The notes below the pieces were generated by a model. It worked only from the letters and a program-made list of their open reading frames with translations, made no database searches and had not been told where the DNA came from. A DNA stretch of 49,068 bases from an uncultured Collinsella sp. (GTDB lineage Bacteria > Actinomycetota > Coriobacteriia > Coriobacteriales > Coriobacteriaceae), in assembly GCA_902470695.1 (NCBI GenBank), contig CABRHH010000020.1:1-49068 (forward strand). Direction: 5' to 3'. Shown in pieces: positions 39,763 through 49,044 of this stretch (position 1 is the first letter of the stretch; each line of letters opens with the position of its first letter). A program made the translations under genes and the position numbers.

Positions 39763-42219
39763 ATGGGTACCCAGGAGTCGTTGTTTTCCGAGCTTGAGGG
39801 CGCGGGGGTATCCGCGTCCGAGGAAGGTGCACCCGCGGCGGATGCGGCGGGGCGGCACGTCTGGCCGGCGCGCCCGGCCCGGTTTGCCTCGGTGGTGCTC
39901 GACATACCGGCGCGCGCCCTCACCGAACCGTTCGCCTACGCGGTGCCCGCAGAGCTCGACGCGCAGGTTGCGGTGGGGGCCACGGTGCTGGTGCCCTTCG
40001 GCCGCCGTGTGGAGGCGGGCTACGTCGTGGCCTGCGCCGACGCCCTGTCCGAGCTCGACGGCACCGACGGCCTGGACGCGCGCCGCGTGCGGCCCGTGCG
40101 CCAGGTGCTCGCCGAGCCCGCCTTCACGACGGCGGCGGCCGAGTTGGCCCGCTGGATGAGCGCCGCCTATGTGGCGCCCCTGTCCGACTGCCTGCGGCTG
40201 TTTCTGCCCCCCGGCGCCGGTCCGCGTGTGGTGCGTGCGCCGGGGGGCAGCTATACCGCCGAGATGCGCCGCCCCGCGCCCGCGCACGTGCGCGTAGTCT
40301 CGCTCACCGAGGCGGGGCGGGCCTTCGAGCCGCCGGCACGCGCGCATCGGCAGCGCCAGCTCATCGAGGCCCTGTCCTGCGGACCGGTGACCACCCATGA
40401 GCTGAACGCCCTGTATACCGATATGTCTGCCGCCATCCGCGCGCTTGCGGCACGCGGGCTGGTGACGGTGGAGGAACGCCGCGCTTGGCGCGGAGGCGGC
40501 CAGGTCACCACGCTGTCCTCGGCCACCGCGCAGGCGCCGGCGCAGCTCACCGACGGCCAGCAGCGCGCCTTGGCCGCGATCGGGCAGGCCGCGCAGGCGG
40601 GGCGCGGGGACGTGGTGCTCGTCGACGGCGTGACGGGCTCGGGCAAAACCGAGGTCTACCTCGCCGCCATCGAGCGCACACTGGCGCGTGGCCGCACCGC
40701 GGTGGTGCTCGTGCCCGAGATCTCACTCACCGCGCAGACGGTGGGGCGGTTCCGCTCGCGGTTCGGCGATGCGGTGGCGGTGTTCCACTCGCGCCTGTCG
40801 GCCGGCGAGCGGCTCGACCAGTGGGATATGGTGCGCTCCGGCGCCGCTCGGGTGGTGGTGGGCGCGCGCTCGGCGCTGTTCTGCCCGCTCGAGCACCTCG
40901 GCCTCATCGTGATCGACGAGGAGCATGAGCAGAGCTACAAGCAGGGGTCGAGCCCGCGCTACCATGCGCGCGAGGTCGCGGCTCGCATGGCACGTCTGGC
41001 GGGCTGCCCGCTCGTGCTCGGTTCGGCCACGCCCTCGGCCGAGGCGCTCGAGCGCTGCCGCAAGGGTTCGTATGAAGGCGCGGTGTGGCAGCGGGTCGAG
41101 ATGCCCGAGCGCCCCGGCACCTCGGTGCTTCCGCGCATCGTCGTGGCCGACCTGCGCCGCGAGTTCGCCGCCGGCAGCCGCTCGATGTTCTCCCGGCCCC
41201 TGCACGACGCGCTGCTCGAGACCGTCGAGCGCGGTGAGAAGGCGGTGCTGCTCCACAACCGTCGCGGGTTCGCGTCGTTTCTCATGTGCCGCGAGTGCGG
41301 GTGCGTCCCCACCTGTCGGCACTGCTCCACGGCGCTCACCTACCACGAGCGGACCCACACGCTTGCCTGTCATACCTGCGGGGCGGTCTATCATGTGCGG
41401 CCCTACCCGCAGGCAGGCAGCGCATGCCCTCGCTGCGGCAGCCGGTATTTGGCCAAGATGGGCTTAGGCACGCAGCAGGTGGAGGACGCGCTGCGCCAGC
41501 TGCTGGGGCCCGAGGTGCCGGTGATTCGCATGGACGCGGACTCCACGCGCGCCAAGGGGGCGCATCAGCGCCTGCTCGAGGAGTTCGACGCGGCCCCGCG
41601 CGGGGTGCTGTTGGGCACGCAGATGATCGCGAAGGGTCTCGACTTTCCCGAGGTCACCCTGGTGGGCGTCGTCAACGCCGACTACGCCCTCAAGATGCCG
41701 GACTTCCGTGCGGGCGAGCGGGCGTATGACCTGCTCGAGCAGGTGGCCGGTCGCGCCGGCCGCGGCGAGCGTGCCGGTCGGGTCATCATCCAGACCTACA
41801 TGCCCGACGAGCCGGCTATCCGCGCGGTGGCCACCCATGACCGGGAGATCTTCTCCTGCCATGACGGGCGGGCGCGGCGCGAGGCGGGCTATCCGCCGTA
41901 CGTGCGGCTGGCGCGCGTGCTGGTGTGGGGCGCCGACGAGCGCGCCAGCCGCGAGCAGGCGATGCGCGTGGGCGAGGCGCTCCGTGCGGAGCTGGGCGCC
42001 TCCGATGCCTTGGGCGGCGACCCCCTGCAGGCGCCGCAGGTGCTCGGCCCGGCGAGCTGCGTGATCGAGCGTGCCAAGGATCGCTGGCGGTTCCATGTGT
42101 TGGTGAAGGCGCCGCTCGACTATCCCATCTCGGCGGCGGTGGCGGCCGCGGTGGGGCGCGTGCCGTCGCGCGCGGGCATCTCGCTTGCGGTCGACGTGGA
42201 CCCCTACGACCTGATGTAG
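39763..42219 (+). CDS. priA: Primosomal replication helicase PriA
   Basis: Restarts stalled replication forks as a 3'-5' DNA helicase. The 818-residue protein has the N-terminal DNA-binding domain (ARFASVVLDIPARALTEPF), Walker A DGVTGSGKTE (Lys295), the DEEH box at 385-388, two zinc sites (CRECGCVPTCRHC and CHTCG...CPRCG) and helicase motifs GTQMIAKGLDFPEVTLVGV and QVAGRAGRGERAGRV. It carries a 40-residue acidic/Ala N-terminal extension before the domain. The ribosome binding site is weak, consistent with coupling to metK 18 bases upstream. Confidence 0.95.
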   Translation: MGTQESLFSELEGAGVSASEEGAPAADAAGRHVWPARPARFASVVLDIPARALTEPFAYAVPAELDAQVAVGATVLVPFGRRVEAGYVVACADALSELDGTDGLDARRVRPVRQVLAEPAFTTAAAELARWMSAAYVAPLSDCLRLFLPPGAGPRVVRAPGGSYTAEMRRPAPAHVRVVSLTEAGRAFEPPARAHRQRQLIEALSCGPVTTHELNALYTDMSAAIRALAARGLVTVEERRAWRGGGQVTTLSSATAQAPAQLTDGQQRALAAIGQAAQAGRGDVVLVDGVTGSGKTEVYLAAIERTLARGRTAVVLVPEISLTAQTVGRFRSRFGDAVAVFHSRLSAGERLDQWDMVRSGAARVVVGARSALFCPLEHLGLIVIDEEHEQSYKQGSSPRYHAREVAARMARLAGCPLVLGSATPSAEALERCRKGSYEGAVWQRVEMPERPGTSVLPRIVVADLRREFAAGSRSMFSRPLHDALLETVERGEKAVLLHNRRGFASFLMCRECGCVPTCRHCSTALTYHERTHTLACHTCGAVYHVRPYPQAGSACPRCGSRYLAKMGLGTQQVEDALRQLLGPEVPVIRMDADSTRAKGAHQRLLEEFDAAPRGVLLGTQMIAKGLDFPEVTLVGVVNADYALKMPDFRAGERAYDLLEQVAGRAGRGERAGRVIIQTYMPDEPAIRAVATHDREIFSCHDGRARREAGYPPYVRLARVLVWGADERASREQAMRVGEALRAELGASDALGGDPLQAPQVLGPASCVIERAKDRWRFHVLVKAPLDYPISAAVAAAVGRVPSRAGISLAVDVDPYDLM

Positions 42220-42264
42220 GCGCCCGCCCTTCCATTCGCGCGCTGGAGTCCGGCGAAAAGCGGG

Positions 42265-42270
42265 TAGTAT
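42265..42270 (+). promoter_or_regulatory. -10 TAGTAT before def
   Basis: Located 37 bases before the def ATG in the 87-base priA-def gap; no clear -35. Confidence 0.35.
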
Positions 42271-42306
42271 AGGGCAGATATGCCAGAAAGCTGTGAAAGG
42301 GTTTCC

Positions 42307-42843
42307 ATGGAAGTCAACGGTATCGTTTTGTCCCCCGATCCGCGTCTGCGCCAGGAGTGCGCGCGCATCGAGGAGATCACGCCCGAGATTCGCGCGCTGG
42401 TGGCGCGCATGAAAGATGAGATGTTCGACAACGGCGGCTGCGGTCTGGCGGCCCCGCAGGTGGGCGAGCTTTTGCAGCTGGCCATCGTGGACACGACCTA
42501 CCAGTCGCGCGCCGACTACGATCCCTTCGTGCTCATCAACCCCGAGATCGTCGAGCAGTCCGACACGCTCGTGCCCTTCAACGAGGGTTGCCTGTCCATC
42601 CCCGGCATCAGCTGCGAGATCCGCCGCCCCGACCGCGTGGTGGTGGAGGCCTACGACCTGGATGGCGAGCTGATGCGCTACGAGGCGGCCGGCGACCTGT
42701 TCTGCGTGTGCCTGCAGCACGAGATCGACCATCTGCACGGCATGACGATGTTCGAGCGCCTGGAGCCGGTGCGGCGCATCGCCGCCATGCGCCACTACCA
42801 GGAGGCGCTCGACCGTGGGGCCAAGCCGGGGGAGACCGAATAG
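42307..42843 (+). CDS. def: Peptide deformylase
   Basis: Removes the formyl group from N-terminal formyl-methionine of new proteins; metalloenzyme of 178 residues. All three motifs are present: GCGLAAPQVG (44-53), EGCLSIPG (metal ligand Cys95) and QHEIDHLHG (metal ligands His138 and His142, catalytic Glu139). AAAGGG at 42296-42301 selects the ATG at 42307; an upstream ATG at 42280 lacks a site. It is followed 49 bases later by fmt, the enzyme that adds the formyl group to initiator tRNA. Confidence 0.96.
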   Translation: MEVNGIVLSPDPRLRQECARIEEITPEIRALVARMKDEMFDNGGCGLAAPQVGELLQLAIVDTTYQSRADYDPFVLINPEIVEQSDTLVPFNEGCLSIPGISCEIRRPDRVVVEAYDLDGELMRYEAAGDLFCVCLQHEIDHLHGMTMFERLEPVRRIAAMRHYQEALDRGAKPGETE

Positions 42844-42892
42844 CCGTCGGTTCGCAGCCGAGCGGCTCGCGCAAGATGAGGAGCGTATGCAG

Positions 42893-43819
42893 ATGAGAGT
42901 TGTGTTTATGGGCACGCCGCAGTTCGCGGTGCCCTCGCTGGAGGCGCTTGCCGCCGCCCATGAGGTGGCGCTGGTCCTCACCCGTCCGGACGCCGTGCGC
43001 GGCCGCGGCCGCCGCTTGGAGCCCTCCCCGGTGAAGGCAGCTGCCGAGCGGCTCGGCCTGCCGGTTGTGGAGGCGAGCCGCATCGACGCCGCGGTCCTGG
43101 GGCGGCTCGCTGCAGTTGCCGCCGACGTGCTCTGCGTGGCCGCCTACGGGTGCATCCTGCCCGACGAGGTGCTCACCATGGCGCCTTTGGGCTGCGTGAA
43201 CGTACATGCCTCGCTGCTGCCGCGCTGGCGCGGTGCGGCGCCCATCCAACGTGCGATCTTGGCCGGTGACGAGCGGACGGGCGTGTCGATCATGCGGATC
43301 GGGCACGGGGTGGACACCGGTGCCTATTGTGCGCAGGCAAGCTGCACGGTGGCGGGCAAAACCGCCGACGAGCTCACCGCCGAGCTGGCGCAGATCGGTG
43401 CCGACCTGCTGGTTTGCACGCTGCCGACGCTCGCCGACGGCAGCGCGGTGTGGACCGAGCAGGACGAGGCGCTCGTCACGCATGCGGCGAAGGTGACGAA
43501 GGCCGAGATGCGCCTGGACCCGAGCATGTCGGCGCACGCGTGCGTCTCCCGGGTGCTGGCCTCGTCCGATGCGGCCCCGGCGCGCTGCGTGCTGGCGGGC
43601 AAGCCGGTGCGCATCATGGCCGCCGCCGAGGCGGCCCCGGATGCCCCGGCGCTTGCGGCGGCTGACGTTGCGGTGGCATCCGGCCGTGTATGGCTGGGCT
43701 GTGCCGACGGCGCCTTCGAGCTGTGCGCGGTGAAGCCGGACGGCAAACGCGCAATGGAGGCGTCCGCCTGGGCGGCCGGCCAGCGTGGGGCGAGCCTGAC
43801 GTGGCGGGCGCTGTCGTGA
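42893..43819 (+). CDS. fmt: Methionyl-tRNA formyltransferase
   Basis: Formylates initiator Met-tRNA using 10-formyltetrahydrofolate. The product of 308 residues starts with the typical MRVVFMGTPQFAVPSL, has the formyl-transfer residues Asn103, His105 (NVHASLLPRWRGAAPI) and Asp141, and a C-terminal tRNA-binding domain. GAGGAG at 42878-42883 fits the ATG at 42893 better than the ATG at 42887. Its stop overlaps the GTG start of rsmB (GTGA), a common def-fmt-rsmB order. Confidence 0.95.
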   Translation: MRVVFMGTPQFAVPSLEALAAAHEVALVLTRPDAVRGRGRRLEPSPVKAAAERLGLPVVEASRIDAAVLGRLAAVAADVLCVAAYGCILPDEVLTMAPLGCVNVHASLLPRWRGAAPIQRAILAGDERTGVSIMRIGHGVDTGAYCAQASCTVAGKTADELTAELAQIGADLLVCTLPTLADGSAVWTEQDEALVTHAAKVTKAEMRLDPSMSAHACVSRVLASSDAAPARCVLAGKPVRIMAAAEAAPDAPALAAADVAVASGRVWLGCADGAFELCAVKPDGKRAMEASAWAAGQRGASLTWRALS

Positions 43820-45252
43820 CGCGGTCGGGTCACCGCCGGTCGCGGTCGGCTGCTGCGCTCGCCCCGGCGCGCGGCTGCGCGCTGGCGGCTCTCGTCGAGG
43901 CGCAGCGCCACGGCGTCTACGTGCGCGACGTCCTCGCGACATCTCCCGATGCGGCTGCGCTCGATGCCCGTGACCGGGCGTTCGCGCTGCGTCTCGCCTT
44001 GGGGGCTACGGCCACGCTGGGCTGCGCCGACGAACTGCTCGACCGTTTCCTCGCCCGCCCCGATCGGGTGCAACCGGCGCTTCGCTGGGCGCTGCGGCTC
44101 TCTGCGTTCGAGTTGCTGTACCTCGAGGCTCCGGTGCACGCGGGGGTGAGCCAGGGCGTGGAGCTCGCCCGCAGTGTGGCGCGTGGCGCGGCCGGGCTGG
44201 CCAACGCCGTGCTGCGCCGGGTGGCCGAGGCTCGCGCGGAGTATCTGGATGCCCGCGATGTGCCCGCCGAGCGCCGCCGCAGCGTCGCGCGGGCGCGCGC
44301 GGCCGGTATGCCGGTGTGGCTGGCCGACGAGGTCGCCGCCTCGCGCGGTGAGGCCGCCTGCACCGCATTGCTCGCCGCCCAGCTCGAGGCTGCCCCCCAG
44401 GCCGTCCACGTGGCTGCGCCAGTGCCTGATTCGTCGCGGCTGGCGTGGGCGGATGCGGACGCCGAGCTGTCCTATCCGGGTTGCGTGCGCGTGGGCGATG
44501 CGGCGCTGCTGATGGCGGACGGCGCCCTGGAGCGGGCGGAGGCGGTCTCATCCGACCTTGCCGCGCAGCTGATCGCCGGCGCGGCCACGCGCCCGGGCAG
44601 CTGCTTGGAGATCGGGGCAGGCCGGGGCACCAAGACGTTCATCATGGCCGCCCAGGCGCATCGCGCTGGCTGGGCGCGCGACCATGTGGCGCTCGACCTG
44701 TCCGCCTCCAAGTGCGCGCTCAACGCCGAGCGCATGCGCGCGGCGGGGTTCGGGGAGTTGAAGACGGTTGCCGGGGATGCCACGGACCTCGATGCCGCGC
44801 TGGCAGCCCTCGATGCGGCGGCAGCTGCGCCGCGGCGCTTCGCCACGGTGTTCGTGGATGCGCCGTGCTCGGGTACCGGAACCATGCGGCGACATCCCGA
44901 GATCGCCTGGCGCCTGCAGCCCGCCGAGGTGCGCGCCGACCTGCCGCGTCTGCAGCTGGCGATCCTGCGCGAGGCGGCTCGGCGCGTGGAGGATGGTGGC
45001 GAGCTCATCTACGCCACCTGCTCGGTGCTGCAGACAGAAAACGAGCAGGTGGCGGATGCGTTTTTGGCGAGTGCGGAGGGCGCGGCGTTCACGCTCGCGC
45101 CGGTTTCCGGCGCGCTGCTGTATGCTCGGGACGCCTATGCGGAGGCTCGTGCGCTCATAGGCGCCCATGAGGATGCGCGGGGGATGTTCCAAACGCTGCC
45201 CGCCCCCGGCGCCTTCGACGGGCACTTCTGCGCCCGCTTCGTGCGCAGCTGA
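43816..45252 (+). CDS. rsmB: 16S rRNA m5C967 methyltransferase RsmB (Sun)
   Basis: Methylates C967 of 16S rRNA with S-adenosylmethionine. The 478-residue protein has an N-terminal NusB-like RNA-binding domain (about 20-160) and a Rossmann methyltransferase with LEIGAGRGTKTF (about 264-275), DAPCSGTGTMRRHPEIAW (Cys351, release of product) and the nucleophile Cys402 in YATCSVLQTEN. The GTG start overlaps the fmt stop by four bases, so translation is coupled. Family-typical arginine-rich start is present. The next gene is convergent. Confidence 0.94.
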   Translation: MTRSGHRRSRSAAALAPARGCALAALVEAQRHGVYVRDVLATSPDAAALDARDRAFALRLALGATATLGCADELLDRFLARPDRVQPALRWALRLSAFELLYLEAPVHAGVSQGVELARSVARGAAGLANAVLRRVAEARAEYLDARDVPAERRRSVARARAAGMPVWLADEVAASRGEAACTALLAAQLEAAPQAVHVAAPVPDSSRLAWADADAELSYPGCVRVGDAALLMADGALERAEAVSSDLAAQLIAGAATRPGSCLEIGAGRGTKTFIMAAQAHRAGWARDHVALDLSASKCALNAERMRAAGFGELKTVAGDATDLDAALAALDAAAAAPRRFATVFVDAPCSGTGTMRRHPEIAWRLQPAEVRADLPRLQLAILREAARRVEDGGELIYATCSVLQTENEQVADAFLASAEGAAFTLAPVSGALLYARDAYAEARALIGAHEDARGMFQTLPAPGAFDGHFCARFVRS

Positions 45253-45268
45253 GGGTGTAGCTGAGGGG

Positions 45269-45547
45269 CTAGTGCTCCTTGTGCGGGCAGGAGTCGCAGG
45301 CGCAGCCCGCCTCGGCGCCCGCGCTGCTGGGTGCGCTCGTGCCGCTGGTGGCGCTGGTCGAGGAGCTGCCGCCGCGCATGTCGGTGTTGTAGAAACCGCT
45401 GCCCTCGAACTTGATGCCGCTGGCGTTGAACACCTTGTCGGCTCGGCTGCCGCAGGCCGGGCAGGACACCTCCGGGCGCTCGGTCATGCCGTGCTCGACC
45501 TCGAAGACGTTGCCGCACGACGTGCAGCGGTAATCATAGCGTGCCAT
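45269..45547 (-). CDS. FmdB-type zinc-ribbon protein
   Basis: Small cytoplasmic regulator-like protein of 92 residues. It starts MARYDYRCTSCGN, and with CPACGS the four cysteines form the FmdB zinc ribbon. The rest is Ser/Ala-rich and ends in a second Cys cluster (CACDSCPHKEH). AAAGGTGG lies just before the ATG at 45547. The role of this family is not settled; some members regulate formamidase or amidase genes. It is convergent with rsmB (16 bases apart) and downstream of the GH13-GH77 gene on the same strand. Confidence 0.9.
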   Translation of the reverse strand: MARYDYRCTSCGNVFEVEHGMTERPEVSCPACGSRADKVFNASGIKFEGSGFYNTDMRGGSSSTSATSGTSAPSSAGAEAGCACDSCPHKEH

Positions 45548-45577
45548 GGTTGTCCACCTTTGCTCAGACGCGTGAAG

Positions 45578-45617
45578 ACGCCCGCCGAAACAACCGTCTC
45601 GGCGGGCGTATGTTTTT
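45578..45617. terminator. Hairpin between the GH13-GH77 gene and fmdB
   Basis: Perfect 10-bp stem ACGCCCGCCG/CGGCGGGCGT (45578-45587 with 45600-45609). The T-run (TTTTT at 45613-45617) is on the + side; for the - strand genes it is a hairpin ending in CTTC. It separates the two - strand genes. Confidence 0.6.
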
Positions 45618-45663
45618 GTACGCAGGTTACTGTACCCGAAACGCCGGGCTTTGTGCACCGCGA

Positions 45664-48600
45664 TCAGGCGCCCGTGTTCGGGATGCGCCCGGCCTCCATC
45701 ATGTTGGCCCGCATGCGCGCCTCTACGGCGGCCAGGTCGGCCTCCTGTGCCTGCCAGCCCCAGTTGCCCTCGGCGGTGCCCGGGGTGTTCATACGCGCCT
45801 CGTCGCCGAGCCCCAGGATGTCCTGGAGCTGCAGCATGACGAGGTCGGCGTCGCTGGCGAGCGCCCGGCGGCAGATCTCGCCGGCCAGGTAGCGCGCCTG
45901 TTCAAGGTCGCCCGGCGTACAGAAGCTGCGCTCGCAGAACCCGACGAGCGTGGTGGTGTCGTGCGTGGAGGTGTAGAGCACGTGGTTGCGATGGGGCAAG
46001 ACGGCCTCGCGCACATCGTTGTCGGCGAACTCGACCACGTCCATGCCGGGAAAGCCGCAGCTGGCAAGCAGGGCGCGCACGGCCGGGGTGAGCAGGCCCA
46101 GGTCCTCGGCGATGATCGGCAGCTCGCCGAGGGCTTCGGCTGCGCGTTCGAACAGCTCGATACCGGGCCCGGGCAGCCATTGGCCACACGCGGCGGTGCC
46201 GCCGGCGGGGATGGCGAAGTAGCTCTGGAAACCCAGGAAGTGGTCGAGGCGCACGCAGTCGTAGAGCGACAGGGCGCGGCGCAGGCGCTCGGTCCACCAT
46301 ACGTAGCCGTCGGCGCGCATCGTGTCCCAGCGATAGGTGGGGTTCCCCCACACCTGGCCGTCGCTGGCGAATCGGTCGGGCGGCACGCCGGCGATCTCGC
46401 GGGGGTGTCCAGATTCGTCAAGCATGAACATCTCCGGTTCGCTCCAGGCGTCGGCTGAGTCATCCGAGACGTACATGGGGATGTCGCCGATGAGCTGGAT
46501 GCCGCGGCGATGGGCGTATGCGCGCAGCTCGCCCCATTCGCAATCGAAGCGGAACTGGAGGTAGGCGTGGTAGCGGGCGCGTTCGGCAAAGCGCGGATCG
46601 GCGAAGATCGCCACGTCGTATGCGCGCAGCTCCGCGGGCCAGCTGTGGCGCGGGGCGCCATCCAGGGCGTCATGGACGGCCATGAAGGCGCAGTAGGGGT
46701 CCAGCCAGGCCTCGTTGCGCTGCGCAAAGCCGAAGAACGCCGGGCTGGTGAAGCCTCCCTGCCTCTTGAAGCGCAGGAAGCCGTGCTTGAGCTGGGCGGG
46801 CGTCTCCTCGAGCAGCGCCGGCGCGCCGGCGAAGGCCGACGGCCCGGCATAGGGGGAGCCGAAGCTGTCGGTGGGGTTGACCGGCAATACCTGCCAGTAG
46901 GCCATGCCCATCTGCGCCAGGTGGTCGATGAAGCGCAGCGCCGGTGCGCCCAGGGTGCCGGGGCGTCCGTCGTCGGTGGGGACGGAGGTGATGTGGCACA
47001 CGATGCCGGCGCCGCGGGCGAGCGGTTTGCCCAGGCGGCGGGCCGGGGCGGTGTAGGCGAGCGCCGAGCCCAGCGGCCACAGGCGCACCTCGCAGCAGCC
47101 GTCGGCCGCACGGGTGAGGTCGGTGCCTGAGATGACATCGAGGCCGTGCGCCTCATCGAGCGGGATACGCGCCGTGCGCGTGGCGCTGCGGCTGCGGTTC
47201 ACCAGCAGGGTGGCCACCTGACCGTCGGCGGAGCGGCGTCTGATGCCGAGCACGTCGTCGTTCACGGCGAAGGCCTCCAGGGTGCCGTCGACGAGGAAGG
47301 GCAGCGCACGTCGCAGCATGGCGGTGTTGCGGACCATGGTGAGCATGTCGTGATCGCGGATGTCGCCCGGTTCGGGCAGGGTGCGGCGGTTGCCCGGATC
47401 GGACAGGCCCTCCAGCGCGTACTCGTCGCCGTAGTAGGTGGACGGCACGCCCGGGAAGGTCATCTGCATGAGGGACGCCAGCCAGAAGCGGCCCTTCGCC
47501 AAGTCCATGGAGGTCTCATCCAGCCGCCAGCGCCCACGCTCGTCTTCGGGCAGCTGCGATTCGTCCGGACCGCCGCCCAGCACCGAGGCGATGCGCGGCT
47601 TGTCGTGGCTGCCCAGCAGGTTGAGGGCGCAGGCGAGGGCCTCAGGCGGGTAGTTCTCGCGCAGCGTCTCGATGTGCTCGGCTGCCTGCCAGGCGGTCTC
47701 GCCCTCCAGCAGAAAGCCCAAGATCAGGTCGCGCAGCGGGTAGTTCATGGCGGAGTCGAGCTCGTCGCCGAGCAGGTAGCGGCGCAGCTTCCCGTAGCTC
47801 ACCTTGTTCGAGGCGTCCTCCCAGACCTCGCCCAGCAGCAGGCCGTCGGGGCGCTCTTCGAGCACGGCCTGCTTGATGGCGGCGATCAGCTCATCGCTGA
47901 GCTCGTCGGCAACATCGAGCCGCCAGCCGCGCGCCCCGGCGCGCAGCCAGGTGCGGATCACGCCGTGCTCGCCCAGCAGCAGCTCGCGCACGGCCGGGTC
48001 GCGCTCGTTGAGGGCGGGCATGTTCTCGATGCCCCACCAGCAGTCGTAGCTGCCGTCCTCGTGGAAGCAGAAGGCGTCGCGCCACGGGGAGTCCTCGCTT
48101 TGCCAGGCGCCGGTACCGGGGTAGTTGCCGTAGCGGTTGAAGTACACCGAGTCATCGCCGGTGTGGTTGAATACGCCGTCCAGGATGATGGAGATGCCGT
48201 GCTCACGGGCGCTGTCGCACAGGGCGCGGAAGTCTTTTTCGCTTCCCAGGACCGGGTCGATGCGCAGGTAGTCGCCGGTGTCGTAGCGGTGGCTGCTCTG
48301 CGCTTCGAAGATGGGGTTGAGGTAGATCGCGGTCACGCCCATGCCTGCCAGGCGTGCCAGGTCGCCTCGGATGCCCTCGAGCGAGCCACCGTAAAAATCC
48401 CAACTTGCGATCGAGCCGTCCGCCGCCCGGTCGTAGGTGGGAGTGCGCCTCCAGTCCTCCACGAGCGTGCGTGCGGGTCCGCGGCGGGGTTCGGCGAGGG
48501 CCGCCTCCGTCCGCGCGCGCCAGGCCGCATCGCGCCGATAGCGGTCCGGGAAGATCTGGTAGACGATGCCGCCCTCGTACCAGCTCGGGCGGACGGCGCG

Positions 48601-48966
48601 GTGGCGGTAGACGGTGATCTGGAACGAGGGCGCCTCCTCGTACGGGTAGACGACGCCCGCGCCGCCGGTGGCCCCTTCGGGCGCCCCGAGCGTCAGGCGG
48701 GACCCGTCCGGGCCGCCTACGTGGAACCGGTACCACATGAGCTGCGGTTCCGGGCACATGAGCTCGGCGGTCAGGGTGTTGTCCGCGCCGGGGCGCATCT
48801 CGACGATGCGCTCGCCTTCGCCGTCCACCCAGACGCGCACGCTGGCGGTAAGAAAGCTCGCGTCGGCGCCTTCGACGCCGACGGTGAGGGTCACGGTGGT
48901 GCCGGCGACGACCGCGCCGAACGGTTGGCGGTAGCGTGCAAGGCGGGAGTTATGGATGAGTTTCAT
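45664..48966 (-). CDS. Fused GH13 alpha-glucan hydrolase and GH77 4-alpha-glucanotransferase
   Basis: A 1100-residue cytoplasmic enzyme (no signal peptide) for maltodextrin or glycogen breakdown. Residues about 1-125 form a starch-binding-like beta domain, 126-635 a neopullulanase-type GH13 with nucleophile Asp351 (GWRLDVADEL), acid/base Glu380 (LLLGEVWED) and Asp455 (LGSHDKPR). Residues about 640-1100 form GH77 amylomaltase with nucleophile Asp908 (RLDHFLGF), acid/base Glu954 (IIAEDLG) and Asp1003 (YTSTHDTTT). Both sites look complete. Joining hydrolase and disproportionating activity in one chain would couple trimming with glucan transfer. Start at 48966 follows GAGG; the window ends just upstream. 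Confidence 0.92.
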   Translation of the reverse strand: MKLIHNSRLARYRQPFGAVVAGTTVTLTVGVEGADASFLTASVRVWVDGEGERIVEMRPGADNTLTAELMCPEPQLMWYRFHVGGPDGSRLTLGAPEGATGGAGVVYPYEEAPSFQITVYRHRAVRPSWYEGGIVYQIFPDRYRRDAAWRARTEAALAEPRRGPARTLVEDWRRTPTYDRAADGSIASWDFYGGSLEGIRGDLARLAGMGVTAIYLNPIFEAQSSHRYDTGDYLRIDPVLGSEKDFRALCDSAREHGISIILDGVFNHTGDDSVYFNRYGNYPGTGAWQSEDSPWRDAFCFHEDGSYDCWWGIENMPALNERDPAVRELLLGEHGVIRTWLRAGARGWRLDVADELSDELIAAIKQAVLEERPDGLLLGEVWEDASNKVSYGKLRRYLLGDELDSAMNYPLRDLILGFLLEGETAWQAAEHIETLRENYPPEALACALNLLGSHDKPRIASVLGGGPDESQLPEDERGRWRLDETSMDLAKGRFWLASLMQMTFPGVPSTYYGDEYALEGLSDPGNRRTLPEPGDIRDHDMLTMVRNTAMLRRALPFLVDGTLEAFAVNDDVLGIRRRSADGQVATLLVNRSRSATRTARIPLDEAHGLDVISGTDLTRAADGCCEVRLWPLGSALAYTAPARRLGKPLARGAGIVCHITSVPTDDGRPGTLGAPALRFIDHLAQMGMAYWQVLPVNPTDSFGSPYAGPSAFAGAPALLEETPAQLKHGFLRFKRQGGFTSPAFFGFAQRNEAWLDPYCAFMAVHDALDGAPRHSWPAELRAYDVAIFADPRFAERARYHAYLQFRFDCEWGELRAYAHRRGIQLIGDIPMYVSDDSADAWSEPEMFMLDESGHPREIAGVPPDRFASDGQVWGNPTYRWDTMRADGYVWWTERLRRALSLYDCVRLDHFLGFQSYFAIPAGGTAACGQWLPGPGIELFERAAEALGELPIIAEDLGLLTPAVRALLASCGFPGMDVVEFADNDVREAVLPHRNHVLYTSTHDTTTLVGFCERSFCTPGDLEQARYLAGEICRRALASDADLVMLQLQDILGLGDEARMNTPGTAEGNWGWQAQEADLAAVEARMRANMMEAGRIPNTGA

Positions 48967-48987
48967 GGGGCCTCGATGAATAGGGAT

Positions 48988-49025
48988 GCGCGCGGTCCGG
49001 GAAGGAGCGCAACCGGGCCGCGCGC
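48988..49025 (-). terminator. Hairpin between the last partial gene and the GH13-GH77 gene
   Basis: A 13-bp stem (48988-49000 with 49013-49025, one G-U) with a 12-base loop and no T-run, 20 bases past the stop of the partial gene at the right edge. Confidence 0.5.
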
Positions 49026-49044
49026 GGGGGGGTGGGGGTGCAGG

